DNA of 60,000 bases from positions 80,587,574 to 80,647,573 of the forward strand of contig NC_087063.1 in assembly GCF_963678635.1 (NCBI RefSeq). Direction: 5' to 3'. The DNA is from Symsagittifera roscoffensis. Taxonomy: Eukaryota > Xenacoelomorpha > Acoela > Convolutidae. This document shows positions 1-11,033 of the stretch, piece by piece. Both the position numbers and the translations under genes were made by a program. A model generated the notes under the pieces. The model ran no database searches and was not told the origin of the DNA. It saw only the letters and a list, made by a program, of their open reading frames with translations. How positions within the stretch are numbered: position 1 is the stretch's first letter; each line of letters starts with the position of its first letter.

Positions 1-137
1 CCAACAGCGTAAGAGTGGCTACTGACGAGCTGCAAGATAGTGAAACCGAGAGCTCAAAGTCAATACCGAAAGAAGAAGAGATGGAGTATAGAAAACAGCC
101 GAATACGAAGAAGCAAAAGACTATTAGAAGAAATTAG
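1..137 (+). CDS. C-terminal end of an element B-type retroelement polyprotein (copy A, partial)
   Basis: An open frame enters from the left edge and ends at TAG 135-137, giving 44 visible codons. The stretch NSVRVATDELQDSETES matches NSVRIANDVLQDAETES at the C terminus of the minus-strand protein ending at 23915, so this is the tail of a second copy of element B lying on the opposite strand. The tail is acidic and then basic, and its function is unknown. It runs 16 residues past the point where the other copy stops, because that copy has TGA after its EEEMEH end. Everything upstream lies outside the window. I am confident of the homology, but not of any activity. Confidence 0.7.
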   Translation, partial: NSVRVATDELQDSETESSKSIPKEEEMEYRKQPNTKKQKTIRRN

Positions 138-1360
138 AAGTTTCACAATTTCTAAACGACGAAAAACTAAAACAAATTGAAAAGAATACAACGAAGAGGA
201 GTAGAGAAAAACAAGCAAACCAGCAATTTTGAAGTTATGTTCTGATTTTTTTTGTTATCAGAAACACTTACTTTACTTGGATAGGCTTGAGTGGAGTTGA
301 AGAAGCCCAGCCTGCATGATGGTTTTAAACGAACTAAGAGAACTGTTTGTTTTGTGGTGATATGGAGAAACTTGAATAGTCTCTCGAAGAGGTCGACTAC
401 CTCCTTGTTTCTTCCAACAATAATTTTTTTTGTTTTTACTATTCAGGAATAATGACATCTGAATTTCTACAAGGGACAAGTTTTTGTAGGATAATTTTAG
501 TTTTTTAATTGGCAGGACCGCATTGTGTCCCAAATTTGTTAAACCTATGTTCAAATTTGAGAAATTTGCATTGGAAGTCAGGAAAAATATTTAATATCCT
601 CATCGTGCAGATTGATAAAAAAATCTTTGCAGGTTGTAGCGATGTGGTAGGATGCCAGCTAGATGAAAAATCGACTTTAAAAAATCTTGTCGGTTTGAGT
701 TTGTAAAATTCTGTCTCGTGGCGCTGTACCAATTTGATGAGATACTTCAAATTCCATGAGTGTATTGATCGGGCTATTCGAGGAAAATGTGCCATTCAAC
801 CAGAAAGTTGTTGATACTTTTCAAAGAAAACAGGCGTAAAATACGTTGAAAATGACGATTAGCAATGATGACTTCGAAAAAAAAGTGCGGTTACTTCGAA
901 AATAGGAATTTTTTTATTTCCATTTGAGCGTGCATGACAAAAGTTTTACTTTCGCAAAAACTGATGAAGCGCGAAAACCAGAACAACCGCAGTTCAGGGA
1001 AAAGTTCGATTTATATCCGAGGGTGATTTTCTTCACTGTACACAAATGATAATAATAGAGTAACTTAATAGTAAAAACAACCCTGTTTTTAGTAGTGGCC
1101 TCGTGGTTAGTAGTGGCCTCGTTTAGTAGTGGGAAACTGAGACCCAGCCATGAGCTCACTATTTTACTTTTAACTTATGTTAAATTGCGCGGCTCGGCTG
1201 ATAGCGTTCAAGCACTAACGGTTTTTTCGACCCGATGTTACGAGCACCACATTGAATTAGCTATGGTATAGACGGTTTAAAGGTCTATTTAGTCGCTAGC
1301 CAATCGTTTTAAGATATACCTTCTTTTTCCGTCGGTATGTACTTCTGGGCGAATGTTACA
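138..1360 (+). repeat. 3' untranslated region and 3' LTR of copy A
   Basis: This stretch aligns with gaps to the reverse complement of about 23914-22179, which follows the same coding end in element B. Shared landmarks include the AAATTGGTACAG region, CTGACTTCCAATG, CCAGCCATGAGCT and the terminal GGGCGAATGTTACA. The shared similarity stops at 1360 here and at 22179 there, and TGT...ACA ends are usual for Gypsy LTRs, so 1360 is taken as the LTR end. The LTR start is not resolved. A purine stretch near 191-206 (GAAGAGGAGTAGAG) is a possible polypurine tract. Small ORFs on either strand here are not conserved as proteins between the two copies. Confidence 0.6.
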
Positions 1361-3908
1361 TATGTTAAATATGTTACAATCACCGGATTCAAGTCCCACC
1401 GTTAGTTATCGTTTTTTTGTAGAATCGTAGAAATCGTGAAATCGTAGATTTTGTAGAAACGTAGAGATTTTTTTGCATGGGTAAATTTTTGATATTTCAG
1501 AGCTACTTCAGTAAGGATTCCGTAGACAATCAGCCATAAAACGTAAGAAGTTTTATTTGATTCTATTAGCTTTCAAAAACTGAGTTTATCAACGGGTAGG
1601 TGGCACAGAGGTAGCATGCATGTCGTCAAAGCTGATGGTTGCGGTTTCAAACCTCGGTAAATCACTATTTTTGATTGCTCATCTTGATAGGTTTTTATCG
1701 CCTCTTCATTGCTGAAAGTAGCCAAATTAGCGATATATGGCCATAGCTGTTTTTTTTTTCAATTTTTGCTATTTTTTCAATGTGATCTCAACCAGGGTCG
1801 TTGAAAATATTCCATTAAATGAACTACTCTTTTACTGTTTTTTCTTCAGTTCGTTTTTCTTTTCGCTACCTCCGGCTTGAACTCAAATGGCATTCTGATC
1901 TCCTTCGAGGCTTCCAACATGCCTGTGTACAAACACTCGTTCTAAACTCATATAATAGTGCTGTCCGAAATACTCGCAACCGAGTTTGAAAGAAGAAGCC
2001 CTCAAAACTTAAAAATTCCTTGATTGATTGGGCTGATAGCACTTATTATCACCCGTGATTGCGCTCGGATGCAGAAGACAACCCAGTTTCATGGGAAGCA
2101 GAGTTTGAAAATTCTCACATCTACCGCCGTTTATCAGTGGTTTCGTGTCTTGAGCAGAAAAATCCCCGCTAATGCTAGAACACAATTAAGTTCCGCCAAA
2201 ACTTTTAAAACTAGCAGTGTGAGTTTTCAAATCAATGAGGGGCCCTTCTAGCGGAGTAAAAAAAACGAGAAGCTTCGGCTGTCTGGTCCGGCGTTTGAAT
2301 TCAATGAGGGTTAATAGCGAGCCCCTTAGTCTGTCAAGGTTGTAGAGTAACAACAACCAAGTTTGTTTGCTAGGGAAAACATAGTTTTTACCAAAAGCTC
2401 CAGTGCACTGTTGTTTTTGTGCTGCGGTTGGGTCTAAATCTCAGACAGTGCAACACTACAGCGGAGGAGATTGAGTCAAAAACTCAGAGTTATTACTCTT
2501 GCTATCGCAAAAAAATTGAGGCTGAATTCATAATACTTTCCTAGGACAAAGCCAGAAAAAAACACGAACCATTTTGCAAAATAATTATTGGACCCGTCGG
2601 CCTCATTGTCTCCACAGAATTCAATCCTGCCTCGCTGAAGTGATACAAATTGACCTGTCATTGTTGATGATAGGCATCAAACTGGGAAAACGTTCATTGA
2701 GGATTTTCTCAGCCAACATCAGCAAATTTTTTTGGCGCAAATATTCTACGCCAAACTTTTTTCTTTAAAGAAGCAGTTCTCAGCCTCCGCTCCCAGTTGA
2801 AGTCGCTGGAAGCTAATTGTATTGAGTGAGCGAAACGTAATGCAAGACGTGGCACGCTGATGATGACCTCGTTTCCTCTTGCAGCGTTTACGAATTTTTA
2901 TCCACTTGTATCGCCACAAATGAAACACAGTCTCATTTTAACTTTGAAAACAAGCGTTATAATCTCCAGTTTAGACCAATGCAGGCAAGGGCGTCCTGGC
3001 AATTGTATAATATCCTTAATTATGAGCAAGACCAACTTGTACAGTCCAACAACGTTACAACCCGTAGCATAAAATTAACGGGATTTGCCGTTAAACTTGA
3101 TTCAGTATTTGTTACGTCGGTGTGGGAGGATGTTTCCACTGGTTTTACGAGTGAGAAATAAGAAGAAGAAAGAAAGAAATTTATTTCTCCAAATCATTTC
3201 AAAGCAAGAAAACTCAACAAAAAATACAACGAGAACTTACTAGCACCTTTCTTTATGAAAGAGACTCGGAGAGGACATACAGCAGGACTAATGTCCGTTT
3301 TAAAGTCTGCCCTTTGTTTGTTTGATATGATTCTCCATTATTTTTTTGTCAACGATTTGTTGGAGATAAAACAATGATGTTGATTCAAACTTATTTCGCA
3401 AAGAATGGACTCAAGAAAACTACCATTTGATGATACACCACCAGGCAAATCTGCATTGAGCTATCAACACCTAAAGGGAGTATATCCGAGTTGAAGTGAT
3501 ACGCAACAAAGTTTGCAAGATTGAACAAGCTAACAACATTTTTTTAGGGTATCTAAATTATGTGCTTTTTTAGTTTTCACATTTTTTTTATTATCTCAGA
3601 AGTTTTTGGGACATATAGGCAAAGAGAAGTTTTATGCACAACCAAGATGTGTAGCTGTCAGAGGAAATATGGTAGCTGAATTCCGAAATTGAGTGAGGAA
3701 AGAAAAAAAACAGGAAAAAACATCAACGTACTCTTATGCGGAATTTAGCACTTTGGTTTCAAACCCAAAAATTAGCTGTTTGGACCCCATTTTTGGACAC
3801 TCATTTTTGAACATTATTTAAAACAACGGAAAATTGAACAATATGTTCGAAGCACCAGATCCAACGATATCTTCGTTTTTTTAAAACTCAGCTTGAGCTT
3901 ATTGACAT
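1361..3908. other. No convincing gene; A/T-rich intergenic sequence
   Basis: Short ORFs on both strands show no recognisable domain or coding pattern. The stretch holds one tRNA-like promoter pair (1594-1658) and simple A and T runs. I see nothing else to annotate. Confidence 0.5.
1594..1658 (+). other. tRNA-like Pol III promoter remnant (possible SINE head)
   Basis: TGGCACAGAGG near 1600 resembles a tRNA box A, and GGTTTCAAACC near 1643 resembles a box B at tRNA-like spacing. The flanks do not pair as an acceptor stem, so this is not a functional tRNA gene. A tRNA-derived SINE head or a pseudo-tRNA fits best. Confidence 0.35.
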
Positions 3909-5480
3909 TTAACCAAGAAGAAAACCGACTTGGTTCCTCTTGAATTGTGTGTGACAAGTAATCAATTCCTGTTTTGTTTGTGTCTTCAGAAAACAGATGA
4001 AAGTTTGTATTTCGAAAGCTCTGAGGCAGATTTTTAACGTAGATTTTTTAAAAAAAAGTGGTCCTTCTTTATGAATAGGTAAAACTTTAAATTTCGGTAG
4101 AAATTGACAAAAATTTCCTTGTTTCAATGATTGATTGATAAGAGTGGTTAAAAGAAGGTCTGTTACATGTTTTGACACTTTCACAAGAACGTTATTTACA
4201 TCTTCTACTTCCGATGATAACTTATTCGCTAGCTTGAAATATTATCATCTCCTTCCAATATTGATACTTTTTGAACAATTTTTGCAAAATTTATTTGGTT
4301 CGGAATTACTGGATTGCAGTACCGTTTTCTGAATTTTTAACCCAACGTTTTCGATGAATCGATTAAAAGCTTCAGCCGTATCACTAGATTGGGAACTAGG
4401 ACTGTAATAAACACAGAAAAAGAGCATGGCAATAATGCTCTGATAATTACTTTTACCAGCCAATTCTTTCAACAACTTATCGGTTTGACGTGAGTCTCCA
4501 ATACAACCAACAAACTTTGATATACTTTTATATTTTTCAAAAGTTTAATTTTTGATTCGACTTTTGAACGAAGATTTTGGTAGCGTTGTAGATTTTCATT
4601 ACATTTTTCTTGAACCCACTTTTGTTGTGTTTTGTTTTGTTTAGAAATCAAAATTTTAATTTTTTTTGGTAAACCATTTCGGTTTTCGGTTTTTTACTCT
4701 CTAACATACTTTAGTATTTTATGGGAGCGAAACTGTTCGTGACTTGCATAAAACAAGAGTAAAACAAATTGAAAGCACTGGAGCTTGCATTAATTTTACT
4801 GATTACATCAGCCAATTTTTCTTCATAAAATTTCTTTTTAGCTGGATGATTCGAAAAAGCGACATCCTTAAATCTCCTTTTTTTGTGAAATTTTTGTTAT
4901 ATTCCCTTTTAAGAACAACTGGAAAATCATCACTAGAATTTTGATGTTCAAGTACTTGCAAATCGTATTTAAGGATGTTTTGGACAATAAAATGGTCTAA
5001 GCAATTTTTTGAATGATTTATTTTTCTAGTCGCTTCCATACCCCAAAGTGCAATTCTATTCGAACTTACTGCTCAACATCAATTTAAAATTATAAGAATT
5101 TCACGCAAAATGTTCACATTCATGTCACCGCAAATAACTGTCGGATTAGCTGGCGATTTGAGGCTCTCAAGATATTTCTCTATTTTCTCCACAAAGTACA
5201 TTTTACCGATTTTTGGTTTGTTTTAGAGGTAGATGAGCTAAACGGAACCCTTCGACATCAATGAGAGATGCCACTGACTCCTCAAATGGACTTTCAAAAT
5301 TTTCACCTATTTCTATATTTTCTCGCATCTGAATCATTACACCTCGACCTTTTCTTAAACAGTTTGTTTGCGAAGTACGTTTTATATTCTTGTATAAAGA
5401 TAGCTTTTATTTCCTTTTCGTTTTTTAGCCAGATTATGATTTTAACCAGAAACTACGTTCATGACATTTAAACTTTGCGA
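3909..5480 (-). pseudogene. Decayed non-LTR retrotransposon (LINE): endonuclease plus start of reverse transcriptase
   Basis: Reading the minus strand 5' to 3', several frames carry pieces of a LINE ORF2 in the right order. PTVICGDMNVNIL (near 5113-5140) is the GDxN motif of an APE-type endonuclease. CLDHFIVQN (near 5003) and NSSDDFPVVLK match the C-terminal LDH and SDH motifs of that fold. A basic linker follows (4469-4651). FNRFIENVG (near 4350) is typical of the region before the RT. LINQSLKQGNF and FLPKFKVLPIHKEG (4070-4140) resemble the start of the RT domain in CR1- or Jockey-like LINEs. Frames are broken by several stops and indels, and the RT core with its catalytic motif is missing. 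Assignment to LINE is fairly secure; the clade is a guess. Confidence 0.6.
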
Positions 5481-6214
5481 AAGTCCTTAACTTAGCCAAA
5501 AATTTTGCGAAAAACGTTGCGGAAACCATGAGAACATACATAATCCTTGGCTGTGAAAATTGAGTCATTAACTTGCTCCTCAGCCAAAAGATTGTATTGC
5601 TTACAAGATTTTGTAAATTTTAAAAAATTGTTCACTTTTTCATACATAAATACATGCACATTCATACATTTTGTCTAGTGGTGATTTTGCTTGAGCGTTT
5701 GAAAAAGGTCGCTCACATTGTTTGTGGTCTAGACATCGAGAAATATCTTGCTTAAGTTAAGAACGGTTAAACACTTTTTGAAATTGTAGATAGTACTTCA
5801 GCTGCATTTTAGCGTCATAGTATCTCTCCAGGCCGTTTGATGGTGCTAATTGGTTCTCCTTATAAGATCTTTCGAAAAATGCGAGAAAAAAAAACGCTCA
5901 AATCTTGCTTCAAAACCGTTCAAAAACCACCGCAAGAAATGAGCGGTTTTTTAAGCATGATTTGAGCGGTTTGGTCAATTTTTCCAGTAAAAACCGCCCA
6001 AACCGTTCAAATTTTGCTAGAAAACCGCTCACATCGCTCGTATCTTGAGCGGTTTTGAGCGGGATTTCGACCCGGGTTTCCAATTTTCAGCTAAACTGAA
6101 ACTCAATTTATCCAATCGAGTTTTTTTTCGACAAACTTAAAAAACAGCCAATCTACTAACAAAGAGATCAGACTGAGGGGTGAAAAAATTAAGTTGCTGA
6201 GTGGGTGTAATTTT
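5481..6214. other. Non-coding stretch with GAGCGGTTT inverted repeats
   Basis: No gene is seen. Between about 5893 and 6060 the word GAGCGGTTT and its complement recur. AAACGCTCAAATCTTGCTT near 5893 pairs with AAGCATGATTTGAGCGGTTT near 5955, giving a hairpin with few mismatches. Confidence 0.5.
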
Positions 6215-6429
6215 GGCTCTTTTGCACTTCCCCCTTTCAAAACACCAATTTTATGTTTGTTTTTTTTGTGTTATTAGGTCTAAATGCGTTATGTTGCGCT
6301 GTGAAGTATGAAGAACAAATCTGTTTACAGTTGTCGATTTGTTCACCACGCCAAATTTCATTGCATTATAACAACGTTAAATAAGCTTTTCAAAAGTGCA
6401 TTTGAAAGGGGGAAAACTGGAAAAGAGCC
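6215..6429. mobile_element. MITE, GGCTCTTTT-terminal family, 215 bp
   Basis: The element starts GGCTCTTTTGCACTTCCCCC and ends GGGGGAAAACTGGAAAAGAGCC, giving terminal inverted repeats of about 27 bp. It is flanked by GTAATTTT and GTAATTTC, which match at 7 of 8 bases and read as an 8-bp target duplication. There is no coding capacity. Termini and duplication length agree with the copies at 6998, 8550, 19481 and 19966. The interior differs from those copies, so this may be a sister subfamily. Confidence 0.65.
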
Positions 6430-6997
6430 GTAATTTCTCGTTGAGCGAAGGAGCTCTTAGTGCCCATGACACATGAGCTACCATATAATGAAGACACTTT
6501 TTCAATCTGGTTCAATCACATCATTAAGCAAGTGTGTGAAACATTGCTCCTGTTCTTGGAAAAACAGATGGCCGGTCCACTGAATGAAATACAGTAATGA
6601 GCCCAGCAGTACCAAATGCTGATTTTCTGTATTTCAAAATCTGAGGATTTCTTTAACGCATGATCAAATGAAATAAGTTTTTGATTCAAACAGTGAATGG
6701 CTCTCAGCTTCAAATTGGTGAGTCAAAAATGAACGATATCACGCATATAAACAAAAAAAGATTATAATTAATGAAAATTGAATTCGAAATAGCAAAGGAA
6801 CAGTTGAACTAGATGATGACCACCATCTAAGGAGGGGGAGAGCTTGTTTTGGGTGATTCAATTCGAAGTTGGTCTTAACAGAGTGTCAAATAATACCAAT
6901 TGACCAATTGTGTGTTTAGACTAAAATGAAAAATAAATTTTTACTAATATCAAAAAAATTTTCATAGTTATCGCTCTCACTGCCTGGAAACAGTCGA
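6430..6997. other. No gene seen
   Basis: A/T-rich sequence. A 65-codon minus-strand ORF at 6516-6713 has no recognisable features and is probably chance. Confidence 0.5.
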
Positions 6998-7202
6998 GGC
7001 TTTTCCCCCCGCCCACCTGCAACTTTTTACTGAAAAAGCTTCCGTTGACATTTTCCGATCGTTATGAAAATTGACATGCGGACTGATTAGGCCATGGCAA
7101 GCATATTCAGGTCCCATATTTAATCTTGTAAAACCACGCGTTACACCAAAAATTGATAGTTGTGTGACGTGGGGATGGGGGGGGGCTTAAGGAAAAAGAG
7201 CC
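6998..7202. mobile_element. MITE, GGCTCTTTTTCC family, about 205 bp
   Basis: The left end is GGCTTTTCCCCCCGCCCACC and the right end is CTTAAGGAAAAAGAGCC. The flanks are ACAGTCGA on both sides, a perfect 8-bp target duplication. Internal sequence (ATTTTCCGATCGTTATGAAA, GACTGATTAGGCCATGGCAA) matches the 19481 copy in the same orientation. There is no coding capacity. Confidence 0.75.
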
Positions 7203-8549
7203 ACAGTCGATTTGAGAGAGCAGAAAGAGCTTTTTTTGGCTGACAGAAACTTTCTGAGTGACTTTTCTATCTCATGTAGGGAGACAAGCGTACTTCTGTC
7301 TTTTGTTGAGAAATGCTGCTATTAGCAGGATTTACAAAATGGCTCTTTATCAGTCTCCCTTTGATTGAAATTCATTAAAAGGAGATCTGTTTAAAATTAT
7401 TTAAACACTGCATTAAAACGAGTCAGCGTGAACAGGTGAACAATTTTCACAACATTTATAACATGCAAAATGTCGTGTGAAAATTTTTTGAACAGCTCTG
7501 TTTTGCTATTTTAATAGGGGGTGGGAAACTGAAAAGTAGTATAGAAAATGACCGAAACCTTCTCCAATCAAACATGAGGTTATTACTAACAATTGAAACA
7601 GACTTCATTATATCGTAAAATTGATGATCATGCCAAAAAGTGGGGGAAAGGATAAAACCCTTGATCAAAATGCCTCCTTGCTATAAATATTGGCATGCTG
7701 AAAAATTATGCCTACACAGGTTTTTATGTTGAATCATGTAAAAATATCATCACATTTTTCATTAATCACTAAAGCTTAACTAGCACGTTCGATGAGGCGA
7801 AAAACATAAGGACAAATGAAATTGGTAGGCAGTTTACCTATAACAGAGTACCTGTGAAACTAAACGAACGCACAAAAAACTAAAACAAAGTAGGTATCTA
7901 AAAACAAATCTGTAGGGAACAAGTCTGTAGCAAAAAATACTTGTAAGAAGTGGAACAATTTAAACTTAAATCTGAAAAACAATTATTTCAAGTTTTTATT
8001 GGGTTGTTATTGGGTTGTTATTGAGGTTGTTCAGTTTCAAGTTATTATCATAATTCCTATTTGTAGCAGCATGTATGTTCAACCAAGTGCGTTTTTTCTT
8101 GTATGTACACGTTTGTGAAAAAATACCTACTCGTTACACCAAAATGTGATACTTATCTGAGATGCAGGTACTGCCAAAGGAACAATTTTCTTCTTTTGTC
8201 AATAATCACACGGAAGAACATCAAATAAGGGCTTGCATTTTCGTTTTTTCCCATCTCGGATGAACATGACTTTTATGGTGTAATAAGGGTTTTACAAGTC
8301 TAGTTAGGTAACAAATCAAATAGCAAACCCGCTTGTCATAGCCTAATAAAACTTTTATCAAAAATGGTATTGATCAGACAATGCTAACCATCATTGTAAT
8401 CATAGAATTTGCGGGAATAGAGAAAAAAGCCGGTGACTACCCGATGAAAACTTCAAACTGAGAGCGTAAATTTTAATTTGAAATACCTGCTTTTAATTCA
8501 TCACCCAATTGCTAAAATAAAAAACAGTCGGACACAAGAAAAAAAGTTG
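7203..8549. other. No gene; one degraded MITE-like stretch
   Basis: Mostly A/T-rich sequence without coding signal. About 8225-8400 contains TTATGGTGTAATAAGGGTTTT and related words from the interior of the neighbouring MITE family, so a decayed copy is likely. Its ends are not recognisable. Confidence 0.45.
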
Positions 8550-8751
8550 GGCTCTTTTTCCTTTTTCCCCCACCTACCACGACCATCAATTTTATGGTGT
8601 AACGAGTGGTTTTACAAGGTTAAATATGAAGACCAGATGTGTTTGGCACATCCTAATTAGTCCGCATGGTATTTTTCATAATGATCGGACAATGTGAACA
8701 GTAACTTTAATAGTAAAAAATTGCAGGTGGTGGGAAAAAGGAAAAAGAGCC
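8550..8751. mobile_element. MITE, GGCTCTTTTTCC family, 202 bp
   Basis: Terminal repeats GGCTCTTTTTCCTTTTTCCC and GGGAAAAAGGAAAAAGAGCC are near-perfect inverted repeats. The flanks AAAAGTTG and AAAAATTG match at 7 of 8 bases. The interior is the reverse orientation of the 6998 copy and matches the 19966 copy. Confidence 0.75.
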
Positions 8752-9189
8752 AAAAATTGAGAAAACAAAAGAAATTCAGGTTGGCGATGGTACAATTAAG
8801 ATAGTAGCTAAAAAGCTTAGCCCACAGTTTGTCATTTTTTTTTTATTTCAAATAATCAATGTGCTTTCAATCGAAGTACATTCAAAAGCTGTTAATTATT
8901 TTATGGCTAAAGAGTTTGGATGCAATTTTTGTAATAATCGGATAAGTGAACAGAGGAGTTAATATTGAAAAACTGCAGTTGGGTGGATAAAAAGCTATTT
9001 AATGTATCTGATTTCTTAACTGGAAGAATACTCTTTACTTGGGTGAGGGGAGCTAAATGTGAAGGAAGCTCTATTCCACTTTCTTCCCCCGCACCGAAGT
9101 TTCTCCGATTGTTATCTATTATCTGGCGATTTTGTGGTCGAACAAAAATTTATACTTTTAATAATCAATTAATGGTAATTTTGTGGTCG
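8752..9189. other. No gene seen
   Basis: A 101-codon plus-strand ORF (8965-9270) shows no domain, runs into the simple AT repeat and is probably chance. Around 9040-9120 there are words from the MITE family, suggesting another degraded copy. Confidence 0.45.
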
Positions 9190-10630
9190 CAGAGCAGAAT
9201 AATCGATTATATGGAGAAAAAAAAATCCATTAAAAACTTTATTCTTTTGTCGATTATATTGGAATTATAACAGATTATAATAGATTCCAGCAGCGAGCGC
9301 CCATGGACCATAATCGATTATTTTGTCATAATATGGTCCGCAATAAAATGACAAAATAACCGATTATATTCGATTAAAAATGGATTATGATTCTGTTATT
9401 TTTTTTGTCAATATAGTCCATTATAATCGATTTTAATCGATTATAATGGATTTTTTTGAGGGGTTAATCATGAAATTTTCAATTTTTTCAAAGTTATCTT
9501 ATTTCCTGTTTAGTGCAGTTGATACGTATTACGTTTCATAAAATGTTACATTTCAGAACAAAATTTCTATACTTTTTGGTCTCTGTTTTTAAATTCGTCG
9601 CAGTTTAACACTTCATTTTACTGTTTTTTTTTTACTTAACTCAACACCCCCCCCCCCCCCAGTTTAACCACCCGCCCCACCAGTTTAACCACCCTTTGCC
9701 CACCCCCCAGAAGAAATTTCCATGGCGAACAACTCAACTATTCCCGCATCCAACTTTAGGCGTGAATAAGTATTATAACGGATTGTTATGATGATTTTTT
9801 GGCATTTATAATTGATTGTAATTACTAAAATTAGATGTTTAAAGGATTTATAATTGATTTTAATCGTGATTTTTTCCCAGAGCTTTTAATCTCTTATAAA
9901 TGATTACAGTATTTACAAAAAAACCTTGGAGTCAATTATAATTGATTATAATCGATTATTATTTCTTATTTTGCCAAAAATTTGTCAGATTAAAACTATT
10001 TCCGAATTACATCTTATGGGTTTCTGTTTTTGGGTCAATAAGCAAATCTCTGAAAGAGAGAAATCTTGAATACTTTGACTCATGTGAACACAAAGTCTTA
10101 CCTCGAAACAAACGTTTCTTTGAGATTCTTTCATATTAGTGGAAAGATTCCCGCGGTAGATGAAAGATAAATCTTCCCAATCATTCATGAAACTAAATCA
10201 GTTTGCTGATGTTTTGGTGGTTAAAAAGTTCAAAATTTGCGTCACAAAAGAACTCTAATGGAGCAGAAATGAAAAAAAAAACCTTATAAAATTGAATTGA
10301 TTGGAAAACTTAAAAACTTTGTTCTCATTTTTCATAGAAATCAACGTATTCAAAAAGCATAAGATTTAAGCAACTTTGATGCAACTTCAAAAACAAAATG
10401 GACAAACAAAAGGGGATAATAATCAATTCTATTCGAATATAATGGATTTTTGTGCAAAAATATTGAATTAGAATTTGAATAAAAATAATGGATTATAATC
10501 AATTATAATTGATTTTAATTGAATCAAAAAATGGACGAATAAATAATCGATTATAATTGATTATAATGGATTAGAGTTAATTATAATTTGATCTTAAAAA
10601 GAGAGATTATAATTGATTGTTAATTGATTA
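9190..10630. repeat. AT-rich GATTATAATCGATTATAATT-type repeat tract
   Basis: Clusters of GATTATAAT, AATCGATTATAAT and TTATAATTGATT occur at about 9199-9450, 9780-9960 and 10420-10630, with weaker sequence and a C-run (about 9646-9660) between. Because the words are nearly self-complementary, long imperfect hairpins are possible. The BEL element sits inside this tract: the repeat resumes at 19247 just past the other LTR. No gene is supported; two ORFs near 9942-10188 overlap each other on opposite strands and are probably chance. Confidence 0.65.
10626..10630. repeat. Target-site duplication (GATTA), left copy
   Basis: GATTA directly precedes the left LTR, and the same five bases follow the right LTR at 19247-19251. 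Five base pairs is a usual length for BEL/Pao integration. Confidence 0.8.
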
Positions 10631-10981
10631 TGTGCGCTAATCTCCACAAAACAAAGTTAAAATCAATATTTTATTCGTATTTCTCGGTAAATACTCGTAT
10701 TTCGGTCATAAATCAGAATGTATCCACAATTTTTGTATAAACGGACATAATCAGTCATAAATGACTATAACTCAAACTTTTTACTTACATCATCGTATGT
10801 CGGACGCAACGCCAGCTTGACTTTTTCCGAAACTGCTTGACTTTTTGAAGCAATTAAAAACCAGCTTGACTTTTGCAGAAACTAACTGCAAAAGTGCAAA
10901 AAAAACTGCTCTTTTGTAGGTCGTAGTTTTAAATTTGAACGATTTATGTTTCACGCATTAGTTACGTTTTGCGCTGCAACA
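10631..10981 (-). repeat. BEL 3' LTR
   Basis: This 351-bp copy of the LTR at 18899-19246 reads TGTTGCAGC...TTAGCGCACA on the element strand, so it has TG...CA ends. It contains AATAAA on the minus strand at 10670-10675, about 40 bp from the LTR end, a likely polyadenylation signal. Compared with the 5' LTR it has an extra 4 bp near 10890. Confidence 0.93.
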
Positions 10982-10992
10982 TCCTCCACGCC
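10982..10992 (-). promoter_or_regulatory. Probable polypurine tract of the BEL element
   Basis: On the minus strand GGCGTGGAGGA lies directly upstream of the 3' LTR. This is where the plus-strand DNA primer is expected. The tract is short and not pure purine, so the call rests mainly on position. Confidence 0.5.
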
Positions 10993-11033
10993 TAAAGACG
11001 GAAGAACAGGTGCGAGTTTTACGGTCGGTCGTA

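Noticed and set aside
273-795. Overlapping minus- and plus-strand ORFs of 65-96 residues
   Set aside because: They lie in the copy A untranslated region or LTR, and the reading frames are not kept in the homologous element B region.
9640-9662. Poly-C tract and other G/C homopolymers as functional motifs
   Set aside because: Simple runs at repeat edges, likely replication slippage or assembly uncertainty.
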